Source of the DNA: Ligaoa zhengdingensis
GTDB taxonomy: Bacteria; Bacillota; Clostridia; Oscillospirales; Ruminococcaceae
Direction: 5' to 3'
Length of the DNA stretch: 64,000 nt
Assembly (NCBI RefSeq): GCF_014384885.1
Contig: NZ_JACRST010000001.1
Location: 124,001 to 188,000, forward strand
Under the pieces are notes generated by a model. It was not told the origin of the DNA. It worked only from the letters and a program-made list of their open reading frames with translations, and searched no databases. Each line of letters starts with the position of its first letter. Position 1 is the stretch's first letter. Positions 40,573 to 50,235 of this stretch are shown here, one piece after another. A program made the position numbers and the translations under genes.

Positions 40573-42255
40573 TTATTTGTCAACCTGCCGCTCGGCGAAG
40601 CGCAGCATCTCGTCGGCGCTGCTCAAAATGGTGTCTGTGACCTCGTTCCCGCCGATGATGCGCGCGATCTCCGACACCCTTCCGCTGCGGTCGAGCGGAC
40701 GCACATCGGTAAAGGTGCGCCCGTCGCGCACCGATTTTTCGATCAAATAGTGCCGGTCCGCGTAGGCGGCCACCTGCGCGAGGTGGGTGACGCATATGAT
40801 CTGCCTGCCATGGGAAGCCTGTTTGAGCTTGAGCCCCACCTTTTGTGCGGCGCGCCCGCTCACACCGGTATCGACCTCATCGAAGATGAGGGTACCCACA
40901 CGGTCCCGGTCGGCCAGCACGTTTTTCAGGCTGAGCATCACGCGGGAGAGCTCGCCGCCCGACGCGATCTTGGAGAGCGACTTGAGCGGCTCGCCCGGGT
41001 TGGTCGAGATCAGAAATTCCATATCGTCGATCCCGTCCGCGGACAGAGCGCCGATCTCGCTTTTGACCTCGAGCCGGACAAACGGCATGTCCAAAAAGCG
41101 CAGCTCCTCCCCTACCGCCTCAGTGAGGCGCTTGGCGGCCTCGCGGCGCTTTTCCGAAAGGGCCTCCGCCAGCTTCTGCGCGCTGTAGGCGGTCTGCGCA
41201 AGCTGCGCCTCCAGCTTCGCCTGCATCTCTTCGGAGCGGTTGATCGATTGCAGCTCCTGGGTAGATTTTCCGAGGTAGTCCAACACCGCCTCCACGCTCG
41301 CGCCATATTTGCGCTTGAGCTTGTAGATGGTATCCAGCCGCGCCTCAATCGCATCGAGATCTCCTTCATTGAAGTCCATCTCGGACGCGCAGCGGCGCAG
41401 GTCGCTGGCGTACTCGCGCAGTTCATAATACATTTCATCGACGCGGGACGCCATCCCCTCGAGGTCCGCATAATACCGGCCGGCGGTAGAGAGCGCGTCG
41501 CGCGCGCTGTCCAGCATCGCCACCAGGCCCTCGTTCTCGTCGTCGCCGGAGAACGCTAGGTCTGCCTGCCCCACCGCCTCGATGATCTTGGCGGAGTTAC
41601 TGATCTGTTTCTTCTGTTCGAGCAGCTCCTCCTCCTCGCCGGCCTTCAGGTTGGCTGAGGAGATCTCGTCGATCTGATAGGTGAGCAGATCGATGCGGTA
41701 AGCCTTTTCCACCTCATCCATGTTGAGCTTTTCCAGCTCCTGCTTGATCGAGCAGAGCTTGGCATACTCCTGGCGGTACTGCGCGAGCAGCTCACCGTCC
41801 CCCGCGTAGCTGTCGATGAAGCGGATGTGCCTCTCGGGCGAAATGAGCGCCTGATTGTCGTGCTGCCCGTGGATATTGATGAGGGTATCCGCCACCTCCC
41901 GCAGAATCGACACGGTGGCCGGACGGCCGCCGATCTTGCAGCTACTTTTGCCCTCGGCGGAAAACTCCCGCGACAGCAGCAGCGTGCCGTCCTCCTCCGG
42001 CTCGTAGCCGAGCGCGGAGAGCGCCGAGCAGGTCTCGTCGGACAGCCGTTCAAACAACGCGGTCACCATGGCCTTTTCGGCCCCGGTGCGGATTAAATCC
42101 CGCGAGACGCGAAATCCCAACACCGCACCGATCGCGCCGATGAGGATCGATTTGCCCGCTCCGGTCTCGCCGGTGAAAACGTGGAACCCTTCGCCAAAAT
42201 CGATCGAGGCCCGCTCGATCACAGCGATATTTTGAATATAAAGCTGGGTCAGCAT
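40573..42255 (-). CDS. recN: DNA repair protein RecN
   Basis: A 560-residue SMC-like ATPase: MLTQLYIQNIAVIERASIDF then Walker A GETGAGKSILIGA, long coiled coils, and the C-terminal IASGGELSRVMLSLKNVLAD signature with Walker B (GTLIFDEVDTGVSGRAA). It acts early in double-strand break repair and genetic transformation. In the usual order of this cluster it is followed by spoIVB and spo0A; here it is followed by tyrS, transcribed in the same direction. Confidence 0.95.
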   Translation of the reverse strand: MLTQLYIQNIAVIERASIDFGEGFHVFTGETGAGKSILIGAIGAVLGFRVSRDLIRTGAEKAMVTALFERLSDETCSALSALGYEPEEDGTLLLSREFSAEGKSSCKIGGRPATVSILREVADTLINIHGQHDNQALISPERHIRFIDSYAGDGELLAQYRQEYAKLCSIKQELEKLNMDEVEKAYRIDLLTYQIDEISSANLKAGEEEELLEQKKQISNSAKIIEAVGQADLAFSGDDENEGLVAMLDSARDALSTAGRYYADLEGMASRVDEMYYELREYASDLRRCASEMDFNEGDLDAIEARLDTIYKLKRKYGASVEAVLDYLGKSTQELQSINRSEEMQAKLEAQLAQTAYSAQKLAEALSEKRREAAKRLTEAVGEELRFLDMPFVRLEVKSEIGALSADGIDDMEFLISTNPGEPLKSLSKIASGGELSRVMLSLKNVLADRDRVGTLIFDEVDTGVSGRAAQKVGLKLKQASHGRQIICVTHLAQVAAYADRHYLIEKSVRDGRTFTDVRPLDRSGRVSEIARIIGGNEVTDTILSSADEMLRFAERQVDK

Positions 42256-42266
42256 GATGTCGTCAC

Positions 42267-42728
42267 CTACCTTGCAAGATACGTCTGAAGCTCCTGTGAC
42301 AACTTGCGTGCAATCTCTTCGGTGCGCGCAAGGATAAAAAAGGTGTTGTCACCGGCTAGCGTGCCCACAATGCTTTCAAAGTTCATCTGATCGAGCGCCT
42401 CGCAGGCGGCGTTCGCCATGCCGGTGTGGCACTTGACCACCACCATATGCCCGGCGTAATCGACCGAATCCACAACCTGGCCAAAGATTGTGCGAAAGCG
42501 GGTGGTGATGTCGGAAGCCGGCGCGCGCTCCGCCGCAGCGAAGGTGTAGCGGTAGCGCCCGTCCGGAGACAGGGTCTTGGTCAAGCGCAGCTCCTTGATA
42601 TCCCGCGAGACGGTGGCCTGCGTGATGGGATAGCCGGCCTCCCTGAGCAGGCGCATCAGGTCCTCCTGCGTCTCCACCACATTCTCCAGGATCAGTTCCA
42701 ATATTTTTTCATGCCGTTTCGATTTCAT
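42267..42728 (-). CDS. argR: Arginine repressor ArgR/AhrC
   Basis: A 153-residue protein with an N-terminal winged helix (ETQEDLMRLLREAGYPITQATVSRDIKELRLTK) and a C-terminal arginine-binding oligomerisation domain (GTLAGDNTFFILARTEEIA). It represses arginine synthesis genes and can activate catabolism when arginine is bound. It overlaps the nadK end by 20 bases. Position before recN is as in other Firmicutes. Confidence 0.95.
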   Translation of the reverse strand: MKSKRHEKILELILENVVETQEDLMRLLREAGYPITQATVSRDIKELRLTKTLSPDGRYRYTFAAAERAPASDITTRFRTIFGQVVDSVDYAGHMVVVKCHTGMANAACEALDQMNFESIVGTLAGDNTFFILARTEEIARKLSQELQTYLAR

Positions 42729-43590
42729 TCCTTTGACCTCTCCCCAGTATCTTTAAATTCAAAATCTCATAAAAGTCGCGGTCGCCGAAGTCGATCAGCC
42801 GGGCGGCCAGGTCGGATTTGCGAATCACAATCTGGCTGTCGCGCCGAATCTTGATCGGGCGCTCGCCGTCCGCCGACAGATACAGGTCGTTGTGGTTGTT
42901 TATGTACTTTGCACGCACCACCAGCTCCTTTTCCGGTGAAAAGAGCACCGTGCGTGAAAACAGCGAATGGGGGCAGATCGGGGTCATCCCAATCGAAGCG
43001 ATGCTGGGGTCGACAACCGGGCCGCCCGCCGACATCGCGTACGCGGTGGAACCCACCGGTGTGGAGAAGATCACGCCGTCCGCGTGGTACTCGCTGACCA
43101 GCTTGCCGTTACAGGTGACGTCCACATCGATGATTCGGGAGAGATCCCCTTTGGTGATGGCGATATCGTTGAGCGCCACGCAGACCATCTGTTCGCTATC
43201 CGTCTGAATCTTGGCCTCGATCATCATGTGCTTTCGCACCGTGTAGCGGCCCTGTACCAAGCGTGAAAGCTGGTGCAGCTCATTCGACTCCAACTGGGCA
43301 AGGAACCCCAGCCGCCCCACGTTGATCCCCAGTACGGGGAGGTTGTGCTTCACCGCATGTTTCGCGCTGTGGATGATGGTGCCGTCACCGCCGATGGCGA
43401 TGACCAGGTCCATCCTCCCCATCGCGTCGATAAATTCGCAGAAGTGAACCCTCGCCCCATCGCGCACATACGGCCGGCTGGCCCTATCCAGGTACGCTTC
43501 GATTCCGAGGCGTTCCAGCACATCCAGCAGCCCGTTGAGGCAGTGCTCCGTCTGTTCCTTTTTAAAATTGGGGATCAAAATTGCCTTCAT
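42709..43590 (-). CDS. nadK: NAD kinase
   Basis: A 293-residue ATP-NAD kinase with the GGDGT motif (VIAIGGDGTIIHSAKHA), the YHADGVIFSTPVGSTAYAMSAGGPVVDP core and the C-terminal beta domain. It makes NADP+ from NAD+. It is co-transcribed with tlyA upstream and argR downstream. Confidence 0.95.
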   Translation of the reverse strand: MKAILIPNFKKEQTEHCLNGLLDVLERLGIEAYLDRASRPYVRDGARVHFCEFIDAMGRMDLVIAIGGDGTIIHSAKHAVKHNLPVLGINVGRLGFLAQLESNELHQLSRLVQGRYTVRKHMMIEAKIQTDSEQMVCVALNDIAITKGDLSRIIDVDVTCNGKLVSEYHADGVIFSTPVGSTAYAMSAGGPVVDPSIASIGMTPICPHSLFSRTVLFSPEKELVVRAKYINNHNDLYLSADGERPIKIRRDSQIVIRKSDLAARLIDFGDRDFYEILNLKILGRGQRNEIETA

Positions 43591-43614
43591 GGCTGTTATC
43601 CTTCCCGCCGGTGA

Positions 43615-44424
43615 TCACTCCAGCTGTTGATGGGAAGCCTCGACCACCGCCCGGATGGCCGTTTCCTCCACCAACTGCGCACCGGCGCCGTCATTTTTAA
43701 GATAAAGCAGGTATTCGATATTGCCCTCCGGTCCCTTGATAGGGGAATAATCGATCCCCAGCACCGAAAAGCCGATAGAATGGGCGAAATCAGCCACCTT
43801 TGCGATGACCTCCCGGTGAATTTCCGGCTCACGCACCACGCCTTTCTTGCCGACCCTACCCTTGCCAGCCTCAAACTGCGGCTTGACCAGGCAGACCATC
43901 TCTCCGCCCAGCCGCAGCAGATTGATCGCCACGGGGAGGATCAGCGTGAGGGAGATGAATGAAACATCCACACTCGCAAAGTCGATCGGGTCGGGAACCT
44001 CCTTTTGCGTGACATAGCGGAAATTGGTGCGTTCCAGGTTGACCACCCGCTCGTCGCAGCGCAGCTTCCAGGCGAGCTGGCCGTACCCCACGTCGATCGA
44101 ATATACCTTGGACGCGCCGTTTTGCAGCATACAGTCGGTGAAGCCACCGGTGGACGCACCGATATCCATGCAGACCGCACCCTCCAGGTTGAGGCCGTAT
44201 CGCGGGATCGATTTTTCCAGCTTGAGGCCGCCCCGGCTGACATAGCGCAAGGTCTCGCCGCGCAGCTCAATCTGGTCGGCGTCGGAAACGGTCATCCCCG
44301 GTTTATCCGCCTTTTGATTGTTGACATACACGCGCCCCAGCATAATCATGGTCTTCGCCTTCTCGCGGCTCTCGGTCAGTCCCAGCTCGGTCACCGCAAG
44401 GTCCAATCTCTTCTTTATCTGCAT
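43615..44424 (-). CDS. tlyA: TlyA-family rRNA 2'-O-methyltransferase
   Basis: A 269-residue protein with an N-terminal S4 domain (KKRLDLAVTELGLTESREKAKTMI) and a Rossmann methyltransferase with DIGASTGGFTDCMLQNGA as the SAM site and VKPQFEAGKGRVGKKGVVR. TlyA methylates 16S and 23S rRNA, known for capreomycin sensitivity. Its first 40 codons are overlapped by the dxs tail in another frame. Confidence 0.94.
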   Translation of the reverse strand: MQIKKRLDLAVTELGLTESREKAKTMIMLGRVYVNNQKADKPGMTVSDADQIELRGETLRYVSRGGLKLEKSIPRYGLNLEGAVCMDIGASTGGFTDCMLQNGASKVYSIDVGYGQLAWKLRCDERVVNLERTNFRYVTQKEVPDPIDFASVDVSFISLTLILPVAINLLRLGGEMVCLVKPQFEAGKGRVGKKGVVREPEIHREVIAKVADFAHSIGFSVLGIDYSPIKGPEGNIEYLLYLKNDGAGAQLVEETAIRAVVEASHQQLE

Positions 44425-46300
44425 CGCTTCTCGTCCTCATATCATCCAGTTGTTGCAGCCGCTTTTCCAGGCTGCCGGCATCCAGGCCCAGGCGTGCCAG
44501 CGACGATGCGACCGTTGCCTGCGGGACAAACACCCCATCCACCGCAGTCACCCGGTAACAGCCCTGCCAGCCGCGGCGCTGAAGCCGCAGGCCAAAGTGT
44601 TCCGCGACGCCCCCTTGGAGAATGCCCTCCTCGGCGAACAGGATCGCGTCATACTGTGCGGCCAGCTTCACACAGGTCTCATCGATTGGATTGATGCGGC
44701 CCAGCTTGAGCAGCGCCACCGGCGTGCCCCGGCGGTTCAGCCGTTCCGCCGCCTCATATGCCTGGGCAAACTCCCTGCCGTAGGAGATCACGAGCGTCTT
44801 CGCCCGATAGTCATCGATCAAAAGGAAATCCTCCCCGGTGCTGCACCGCTGCGGAAGCCGCGGCTCCTTACCGCGCGGATAGCGCAGCGCCACCGGTCCG
44901 TTGTGCTCATACAGGGCCTTGTGGAGATGCAGGCGCAGCTCCTGATAGGTGGCCGGGGAATAGATCACCACATTGGGGATGGAGGAAAGAAAGGCCACAT
45001 CGAACAGTCCCTGATGGGTTTCGCCGTCCTCCCCCACGATTCCGGCGCGGTCCACGCCAAACACAACATGCTGCTGCTCGATCGCGGTGTCATGCAGCAC
45101 CTGGTCGTAACCGCGCTGCAAAAAGGTGGAATACACCGCAAACACCGGCTTCATCCCGTTGCGGGCAAGCCCCGCGGCAAAGATGACGCCGTGTTCCTCG
45201 GCGATACCCACGTCGAAAAAGCGCTCAGGATAACCGGCGGCGAAGGGGAACAGGCCGGTGCCGTACTTCATGGCAGCGGTGATCGCGCAGATCGAGCTGT
45301 CCTCCCCCGCGAGCCTGGTCAGCTCCTCGCCGAACACGCCGGAAAAGTGATCGGTCGAAGGGGCTTCCTCCGACCCGTTTTTTACGTCAAATTTGGAGAC
45401 CCCGTGGTAGGCGCCCGGGTTCTTTTCCGCAAAGGGATACCCTTTGCCCTTTTGGGTCTCAATGTGCAGCAGCACCGGCCGGTTGAGGCTCTTTGCGCGC
45501 CGCAGCACCTCACACAGGCTTTGAAGGTCGTGTCCATTGACCGGGCCGAGGTAGTCAAAGCCGAAATCTTCAAACAGGTTGCTGTTGTAAAGCATGTTCT
45601 TTACTGCTGCTTTGGAAGAGTAAATCGCCTTGTAGAGCGAATCCCCCACCAGCGGGATCGACCGCACGCCGTGTTCAATCATATCTTTCGCTTTAAAATA
45701 CTCGTGTTTGGAACGGATCTTGGCCAGATACCGCGCCAACGCGCCCACATTGCGCGAGATTGACATCTCGTTGTCGTTGAGAATGACGATGATCCGGTCG
45801 CGGTAGCGCGCCACATTGTTCATCGCCTCGTAGACCATGCCGTTGGTGAACGCTCCGTCGCCGATCACGGCGATCACATAGCCGTCCTCCTGCCGCAGAC
45901 TTTTTGCGCGAGCCAAACCGCAAGCCACAGAAAGGGAGGTACTGCTGTGGCCGGCCAGAAAGACGTCGTGCACGCTCTCGCGCGCCTTGGGAAAACCGGA
46001 GATCCCGTCCTCCTGCCGCAGGGTGTCAAACCGCCTTTCCCGCCCGGTGAGCAGCTTGTGGGCGTATGCCTGATGGCCCACATCCCACATGATCTGGTCG
46101 ATGGGCGAACGGAACACCTTATGCAACGCGACGGTGAGCTCCACCACCCCCAAGCTGGAGGCAAGATGCCCCCCTGTCTGCGAAACTGTCTGGATCAGCC
46201 GTTCGCGTATCTCCGCACAGAGCTGTTCAAGCTGGCCGTCGTTGAGTTTTTTCACATCCCGCGGGGAGCGTATCCCCTCAAGCAGGGTTTTGCGTTCCAA
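44303..46300 (-). CDS. dxs: 1-Deoxy-D-xylulose-5-phosphate synthase
   Basis: 665 residues: KKLNDGQLEQLCAEIRERLI at the start, GDGAFTNGMVYEAMNN thiamine site, HVVFGVDRAGIVGEDGETHQG, and RYPRGKEP. It makes DXP from pyruvate and glyceraldehyde-3-phosphate, the first step of the MEP isoprenoid pathway. The start is a TTG with AAAGGAG eight bases upstream. The enzyme body ends near residue 622; the last ~43 residues (rich in D, E, R, G) are an unusual tail overlapping tlyA by 122 bases. Confidence 0.93.
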   Translation of the reverse strand: MERKTLLEGIRSPRDVKKLNDGQLEQLCAEIRERLIQTVSQTGGHLASSLGVVELTVALHKVFRSPIDQIMWDVGHQAYAHKLLTGRERRFDTLRQEDGISGFPKARESVHDVFLAGHSSTSLSVACGLARAKSLRQEDGYVIAVIGDGAFTNGMVYEAMNNVARYRDRIIVILNDNEMSISRNVGALARYLAKIRSKHEYFKAKDMIEHGVRSIPLVGDSLYKAIYSSKAAVKNMLYNSNLFEDFGFDYLGPVNGHDLQSLCEVLRRAKSLNRPVLLHIETQKGKGYPFAEKNPGAYHGVSKFDVKNGSEEAPSTDHFSGVFGEELTRLAGEDSSICAITAAMKYGTGLFPFAAGYPERFFDVGIAEEHGVIFAAGLARNGMKPVFAVYSTFLQRGYDQVLHDTAIEQQHVVFGVDRAGIVGEDGETHQGLFDVAFLSSIPNVVIYSPATYQELRLHLHKALYEHNGPVALRYPRGKEPRLPQRCSTGEDFLLIDDYRAKTLVISYGREFAQAYEAAERLNRRGTPVALLKLGRINPIDETCVKLAAQYDAILFAEEGILQGGVAEHFGLRLQRRGWQGCYRVTAVDGVFVPQATVASSLARLGLDAGSLEKRLQQLDDMRTRSDADKEEIGPCGDRAGTDREPREGEDHDYAGARVCQQSKGG

Positions 46301-46340
46301 GGCGACGTCTCCTTTCCCGGTGCGATACCGGCCGCCACGA

Positions 46341-46847
46341 TCAAGCCGGATACAGCATGGCAATTAAAATACCCAGCAGCGCGCCGCCAAGCACCTCGAG
46401 CGGCGTATGCCCGATGAATTCCTTGAGCGCCTTGTCCGGCATCCCGTCCGCGATGTCCGCCGCGCTCTGTGCGAGCTCGTCTTCGTGCTCCTCCTCGTTG
46501 CCCTGGTTCCAGGATTTGAAGCCAAACACAATTTTGTTGAGCACCTTGGCCTGTTCACCCGCCGCGCGGCGCACCCCCATGGCGTCATACATCACAATGC
46601 CGGCCAGCGCCAGCGAGAGCGCAAACACCGGGGATGCAAACCCCAAACGCCGGGCAAAGGCGATGGTCAGGGAGCAGACCAATGCGGAATGGGAGCTGGG
46701 CATACCGCCCGCGCCCACCAGGCGCTCGAGCACCAGCTTCTTGGTCGTAATCAATGTGAATACGGTTTTGAGCACCTGCGCCGAGACCCACGCCAAAAAC
46801 GCCACGTTGATGTAATCATTTCCGGTCAACTGTCGAAGTACACCCAT
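46341..46847 (-). CDS. Divergent PAP2 family membrane protein (YuiD-like, DUF212)
   Basis: A 168-residue protein of the divergent PAP2/acid phosphatase family: GDYINVAF-like N-terminus, GAGGMPSSHSALVCSLTIAFARRLG, and C-terminal HTPLEVLGGALLGILIA. PAP2 relatives act on isoprenoid or lipid phosphates at the membrane. It lies between ispA and dxs, both isoprenoid genes, so a role in prenyl phosphate metabolism is plausible but inferred. Confidence 0.85.
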   Translation of the reverse strand: MGVLRQLTGNDYINVAFLAWVSAQVLKTVFTLITTKKLVLERLVGAGGMPSSHSALVCSLTIAFARRLGFASPVFALSLALAGIVMYDAMGVRRAAGEQAKVLNKIVFGFKSWNQGNEEEHEDELAQSAADIADGMPDKALKEFIGHTPLEVLGGALLGILIAMLYPA

Positions 46848-46866
46848 ATCATTTCATCCATTCCTA

Positions 46867-47745
46867 TCAGTTCTTTCTGACAGCCAGACGGTCGGTCAGT
46901 GTGCATAAAAACTCGTCTTCCCATGCAAATTTGTCCAACAGCCGCCGCGCCTCATCGGTGAGGGCTTCCACCTGTTTTTGGGCTTCTTCCAGGCTGTACA
47001 GCGTCACGAAGGTGGTTTTTCCGCTCTCCTGGTCGCTGCCAATGGGCTTTCCTAACGCCTGTTCGTCCCCCGTAACATCCAGTATATCATCAACAATCTG
47101 AAATGCCAACCCAATTTTTTGCGCATATTGATCCGCAAAAAAAATTTTATTTTCATCCGCGCCCGCAAGCACGCAGCCGATTTTTACGGCGGCCCGCAGC
47201 AGCGCCCCGGTCTTTTGACCGTACATCCGCACAAGAAGTTCCTCCGGCATCGGGCGGTTCTCATATTCCAAATCGATCACCTGCCCGCCCAGCATCCCCG
47301 TGTCTCCCGCGCTTTGAGCCAGTATTTGCAGTGCAGCGAGCGCCCGATCCGGGGGCGCGGTACTGCCTGAGGCCGTTTCAAACGCCTTAGTGAGCAGGCC
47401 GTCTCCGGCCAGCAGCGCGGTAGTTTCGCCAAACGCCTTCCAGCAGGAGGGCTTGCCCCGCCGCAGCGGGTCGTTATCCATACAGGGCAGATCGTCGTGG
47501 ATCAGGGAATAGGCGTGCACCATCTCAATGGCGCAGGCGAAGGGCATCGCCAGCTCCCAGCTTCCGCCGCACGCCCTGCAAAACTCGAGCAGCAGGATGG
47601 CCCGCACCCGCTTACCCGCGCCCAACACCCCGTAACGCATGGCCTGCACCACGCTCCGGTAGGGTGCGTCTGATTCGGGCAGAGCGCGTTCCAACGCCCG
47701 TTCGATATCCTCGACGTAAACCCGATATTTTTCTTCGTACTGCAA
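46867..47745 (-). CDS. ispA: Farnesyl/geranylgeranyl diphosphate synthase (polyprenyl synthetase)
   Basis: A 292-residue trans-prenyltransferase with both aspartate-rich motifs, DDLPCMDND near 81 and DDILD near 213, and LLEFCRACGG earlier. It condenses IPP with DMAPP/GPP to farnesyl diphosphate. The start is TTG with GGGGGAAG upstream. It follows xseB by 12 bases, the usual order. Confidence 0.94.
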   Translation of the reverse strand: MQYEEKYRVYVEDIERALERALPESDAPYRSVVQAMRYGVLGAGKRVRAILLLEFCRACGGSWELAMPFACAIEMVHAYSLIHDDLPCMDNDPLRRGKPSCWKAFGETTALLAGDGLLTKAFETASGSTAPPDRALAALQILAQSAGDTGMLGGQVIDLEYENRPMPEELLVRMYGQKTGALLRAAVKIGCVLAGADENKIFFADQYAQKIGLAFQIVDDILDVTGDEQALGKPIGSDQESGKTTFVTLYSLEEAQKQVEALTDEARRLLDKFAWEDEFLCTLTDRLAVRKN

Positions 47746-47757
47746 TTCCGCTTCCCC

Positions 47758-47979
47758 CTACGCTTCCGAAACTTCCTGCGGCTTAGGTTCCAGCCCCTGC
47801 GAGAGGGTTTCTACCTTCAGCCTCGCATCGCGCAGCTTCCCGTCGCACAGCCGCACCAGGCCGGTTCCCTCCTCAAACAGCTTGAGGGCGTCCTCCAGCG
47901 GCAACCCGCCGTCGTCCATCTGCTTTACAATTTCATCCAGCCGTTGCATCGCCTGCTCCAGCGTCGGTTGTTTTTTCAT
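47758..47979 (-). CDS. xseB: Exodeoxyribonuclease VII small subunit
   Basis: A 73-residue XseB: LEQAMQRLDEIVKQMDDGGLPLEDALKLFEEGTGL, the conserved core. It joins XseA in the nuclease that trims single-stranded DNA. It starts inside xseA (47-base overlap) with GGAG nine bases upstream. Confidence 0.95.
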   Translation of the reverse strand: MKKQPTLEQAMQRLDEIVKQMDDGGLPLEDALKLFEEGTGLVRLCDGKLRDARLKVETLSQGLEPKPQEVSEA

Positions 47980-49258
47980 CAGACTTCTCCTTTGCTGCTT
48001 CGATGACTTTTACTGCCAGCTCCCCGCGGGCGAACCGGATGTGCAGCCGGTCGCCCGGCTGTACCGCCGCACTGTCGGTCACCGTCTTCTCATTTTGATC
48101 GAATGCGATCGCATAGCCCCGCGCGAGCACATTGAGCGGGCTGAGACTACCGAGCAGCCGCGCCCGTCCCGCGAGCTGCTGTTCCCGGGTGCGCAGCACA
48201 GCGCGCCCCGCCGCTGCAAGGCCAGAGCGTCCGTTTTGCAGCCGGCGTTCCCCCTCCCGCAACCGGATGTCCAGCGCCGAAACCAGCCGGCGCCTGTTGC
48301 GCTGCAAACGCTGCTCGTATCCAGCCACAACTGCGACCGGGCTTTGCAACGCCCTGTGGCTGCGGTAAAGCTCCAGCTGCTGGGACAGCCGCGCCAACCG
48401 CCGCTCGAGCAGCTCCTCCATCCGCACTTGCAGGCCGGACAACTCCTCCCGCAGATCGGACAGGTCGGGGGAAACCAGCTCAGCGGCCGCTGACGGCGTG
48501 GGGGCGCGCAGATCTGCTACAAAGTCCGCGATGGTAAAGTCGGTCTCGTGCCCCACCGCGGAGATGACCGGGACAGCGGAACTGTAGATCGCACGGGCCA
48601 GCGCCTCGCTGTTGAACGCCCAGAGATCCTCGGCCGAACCGCCGCCACGGCCCAAAATGATGACGTCGCAATCCGCTTGCTCATTGAGGGCGCAAAGCGC
48701 GGCGATCAAGCTGTCTGACGCACCCTCCCCTTGCACCAGCGCCGGGGCCAGCACCACCCGTGCCAGCGGATACCGCCGCCCGAGGATGTTTAGGATGTCC
48801 TGCAAAGCCGCGCCGCTCGCCGATGTGACGACGCCGACCGTCTGCGGCAGGGGCGGAATCGGTTTCTTATGTTCCGGGGCAAAGAGTCCCTCGCCCGCCA
48901 GCTTCTCCTTGAGCTGCTGGAAGGCGAGCGCCAGCGCCCCGGCCCCGTCCGGCTGCAAATCGTAGACGTAGAGCTGGTAGGTTCCATCCCGCTCGTAGAG
49001 CGACACCGAACAGGAAACAATCACCGTCTGCCCATTGCGGAGGCGGAAGCGAAGCTGCTGGGCGTAGCTCTTAAACATCACCGCGCGCACCGAAGCCCCC
49101 GCGTCCTTCAGCGAAAAATAGAGGTGGCCCGAGCTGTAGTGGTCGGAGAGGTTTGAAATCTCTCCCTTCACCAGCAGCCGGGTCAACAATTTATTTTCGT
49201 CCAACAACGCCTTGACATATCGGTTGAGCTGAGACACGCTCAGCATTGAATTGGTCAT
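47933..49258 (-). CDS. xseA: Exodeoxyribonuclease VII large subunit
   Basis: 441 residues: N-terminal OB fold (LSVSQLNRYVKALLDENKLL, GEISNLSDHYSSGHLYFSLKD) and catalytic domain with DVIILGRGGGSAEDLWAFN and GHETDFTIADFVADLRAPTPSAAAE. The ATG with GGAGG eight bases upstream overlaps the preceding gene by ATGA. Its tail overlaps xseB by 47 bases. Confidence 0.95.
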   Translation of the reverse strand: MTNSMLSVSQLNRYVKALLDENKLLTRLLVKGEISNLSDHYSSGHLYFSLKDAGASVRAVMFKSYAQQLRFRLRNGQTVIVSCSVSLYERDGTYQLYVYDLQPDGAGALALAFQQLKEKLAGEGLFAPEHKKPIPPLPQTVGVVTSASGAALQDILNILGRRYPLARVVLAPALVQGEGASDSLIAALCALNEQADCDVIILGRGGGSAEDLWAFNSEALARAIYSSAVPVISAVGHETDFTIADFVADLRAPTPSAAAELVSPDLSDLREELSGLQVRMEELLERRLARLSQQLELYRSHRALQSPVAVVAGYEQRLQRNRRRLVSALDIRLREGERRLQNGRSGLAAAGRAVLRTREQQLAGRARLLGSLSPLNVLARGYAIAFDQNEKTVTDSAAVQPGDRLHIRFARGELAVKVIEAAKEKSDEKTTDAGAGDATAG

Positions 49259-50199
49259 AGCAGCGGCCTCCGGCAGCGCAGATAACCCAGCAGCGCCACG
49301 CCGACCGCGTTGTCGGACGACAGCTCTGGCGTTGCAAACACGCCGCCCAGCCATTCAGAAATCTCTGCGCGCAGCAGGCCGTTGCTGGTGACGCCGCCCG
49401 CATAAACCCGCGGAAGGTCGCCGTACTCCAAAATGACCGCCTCGCTCATCGCCTTCACAGTGGCGCAGATGTAGTCGAGGCAATATCTCGCCACAGCGTT
49501 CTTTGGCGTTCCCTTGGCGAGCAGGTCGCGGCACTGGTTTTCCACCCCGGAGAGGCAGCAGTCCAGCCCCTTGAGCTTGACACGGACAGGGAACTCCTCG
49601 TCGCAGGTGAGCGCGAGCTGTTCCAGCTCCTTGCCGGCTGGGAACTTGAGCCCCAGCATGCCGCCCACCCGGTCGATCACCTGGCCGGCGTTGAGGTCGA
49701 GCGTCCCTGATATCTGCTGGATCGCGAGCACCCGTTCGCGGTCGGGCCGCACCAGCAGGCCCTCGGTCGTCCCACCCGAAAAGTGAAACGCCACAAACTC
49801 CTTCTGCATCAGGTCGAGCCGCCCGGCGGAATAGAGCGCCGCCGCGATGTGACCCGCCTGATGAGAAAAACCGCACAGGGGTGCGCCCGACTGGTTGGCA
49901 AGCACCCTGGCGAGCATCTCCCCCACCAGGAAGCAGGGCATGTAGGAACCCTCAACATCCCTCGGGCGGGCCGAATAGCCCACCCCGTCGAATTTATATT
50001 GTTTATCTCCCAAGAGGCCGTTGATTACCTCGGGGAGCTGTTTGACATGTGCGAACACCGCGTCGCTTTGACGCAGCCCCAGCTCGCCCTCCCGCACCGG
50101 AAGCAGCTTGCGGCTGTGGATCACCGTCTGGTTGGAGCTGTCGTAAAGTGCGGTGGATGTGGTGTAGTTGCTCGTGTCGATACCCAAAAACAGACCCAT
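49255..50199 (-). CDS. TsaD/Kae1-like ASKHA protein (M22-type paralogue)
   Basis: 314 residues of the TsaD/Kae1 family: LGIDTSNYTTSTALYD, metal motif SHQAGHIAAAL, HFSGGTTEGLLV, and SSDNAVGVALLGYL. True TsaD installs the t6A tRNA modification; this is shorter, and this operon slot in Clostridia usually holds a TsaD paralogue of unknown role rather than the essential enzyme. I chose the ATG with AGGAGG eight bases upstream. folD, often at this site in Bacillus, is absent. Confidence 0.82.
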   Translation of the reverse strand: MGLFLGIDTSNYTTSTALYDSSNQTVIHSRKLLPVREGELGLRQSDAVFAHVKQLPEVINGLLGDKQYKFDGVGYSARPRDVEGSYMPCFLVGEMLARVLANQSGAPLCGFSHQAGHIAAALYSAGRLDLMQKEFVAFHFSGGTTEGLLVRPDRERVLAIQQISGTLDLNAGQVIDRVGGMLGLKFPAGKELEQLALTCDEEFPVRVKLKGLDCCLSGVENQCRDLLAKGTPKNAVARYCLDYICATVKAMSEAVILEYGDLPRVYAGGVTSNGLLRAEISEWLGGVFATPELSSDNAVGVALLGYLRCRRPLL

Positions 50200-50235
50200 C
50201 TGGTCCACCTCCTGTTTCAGTGGTCCGGCCTTATT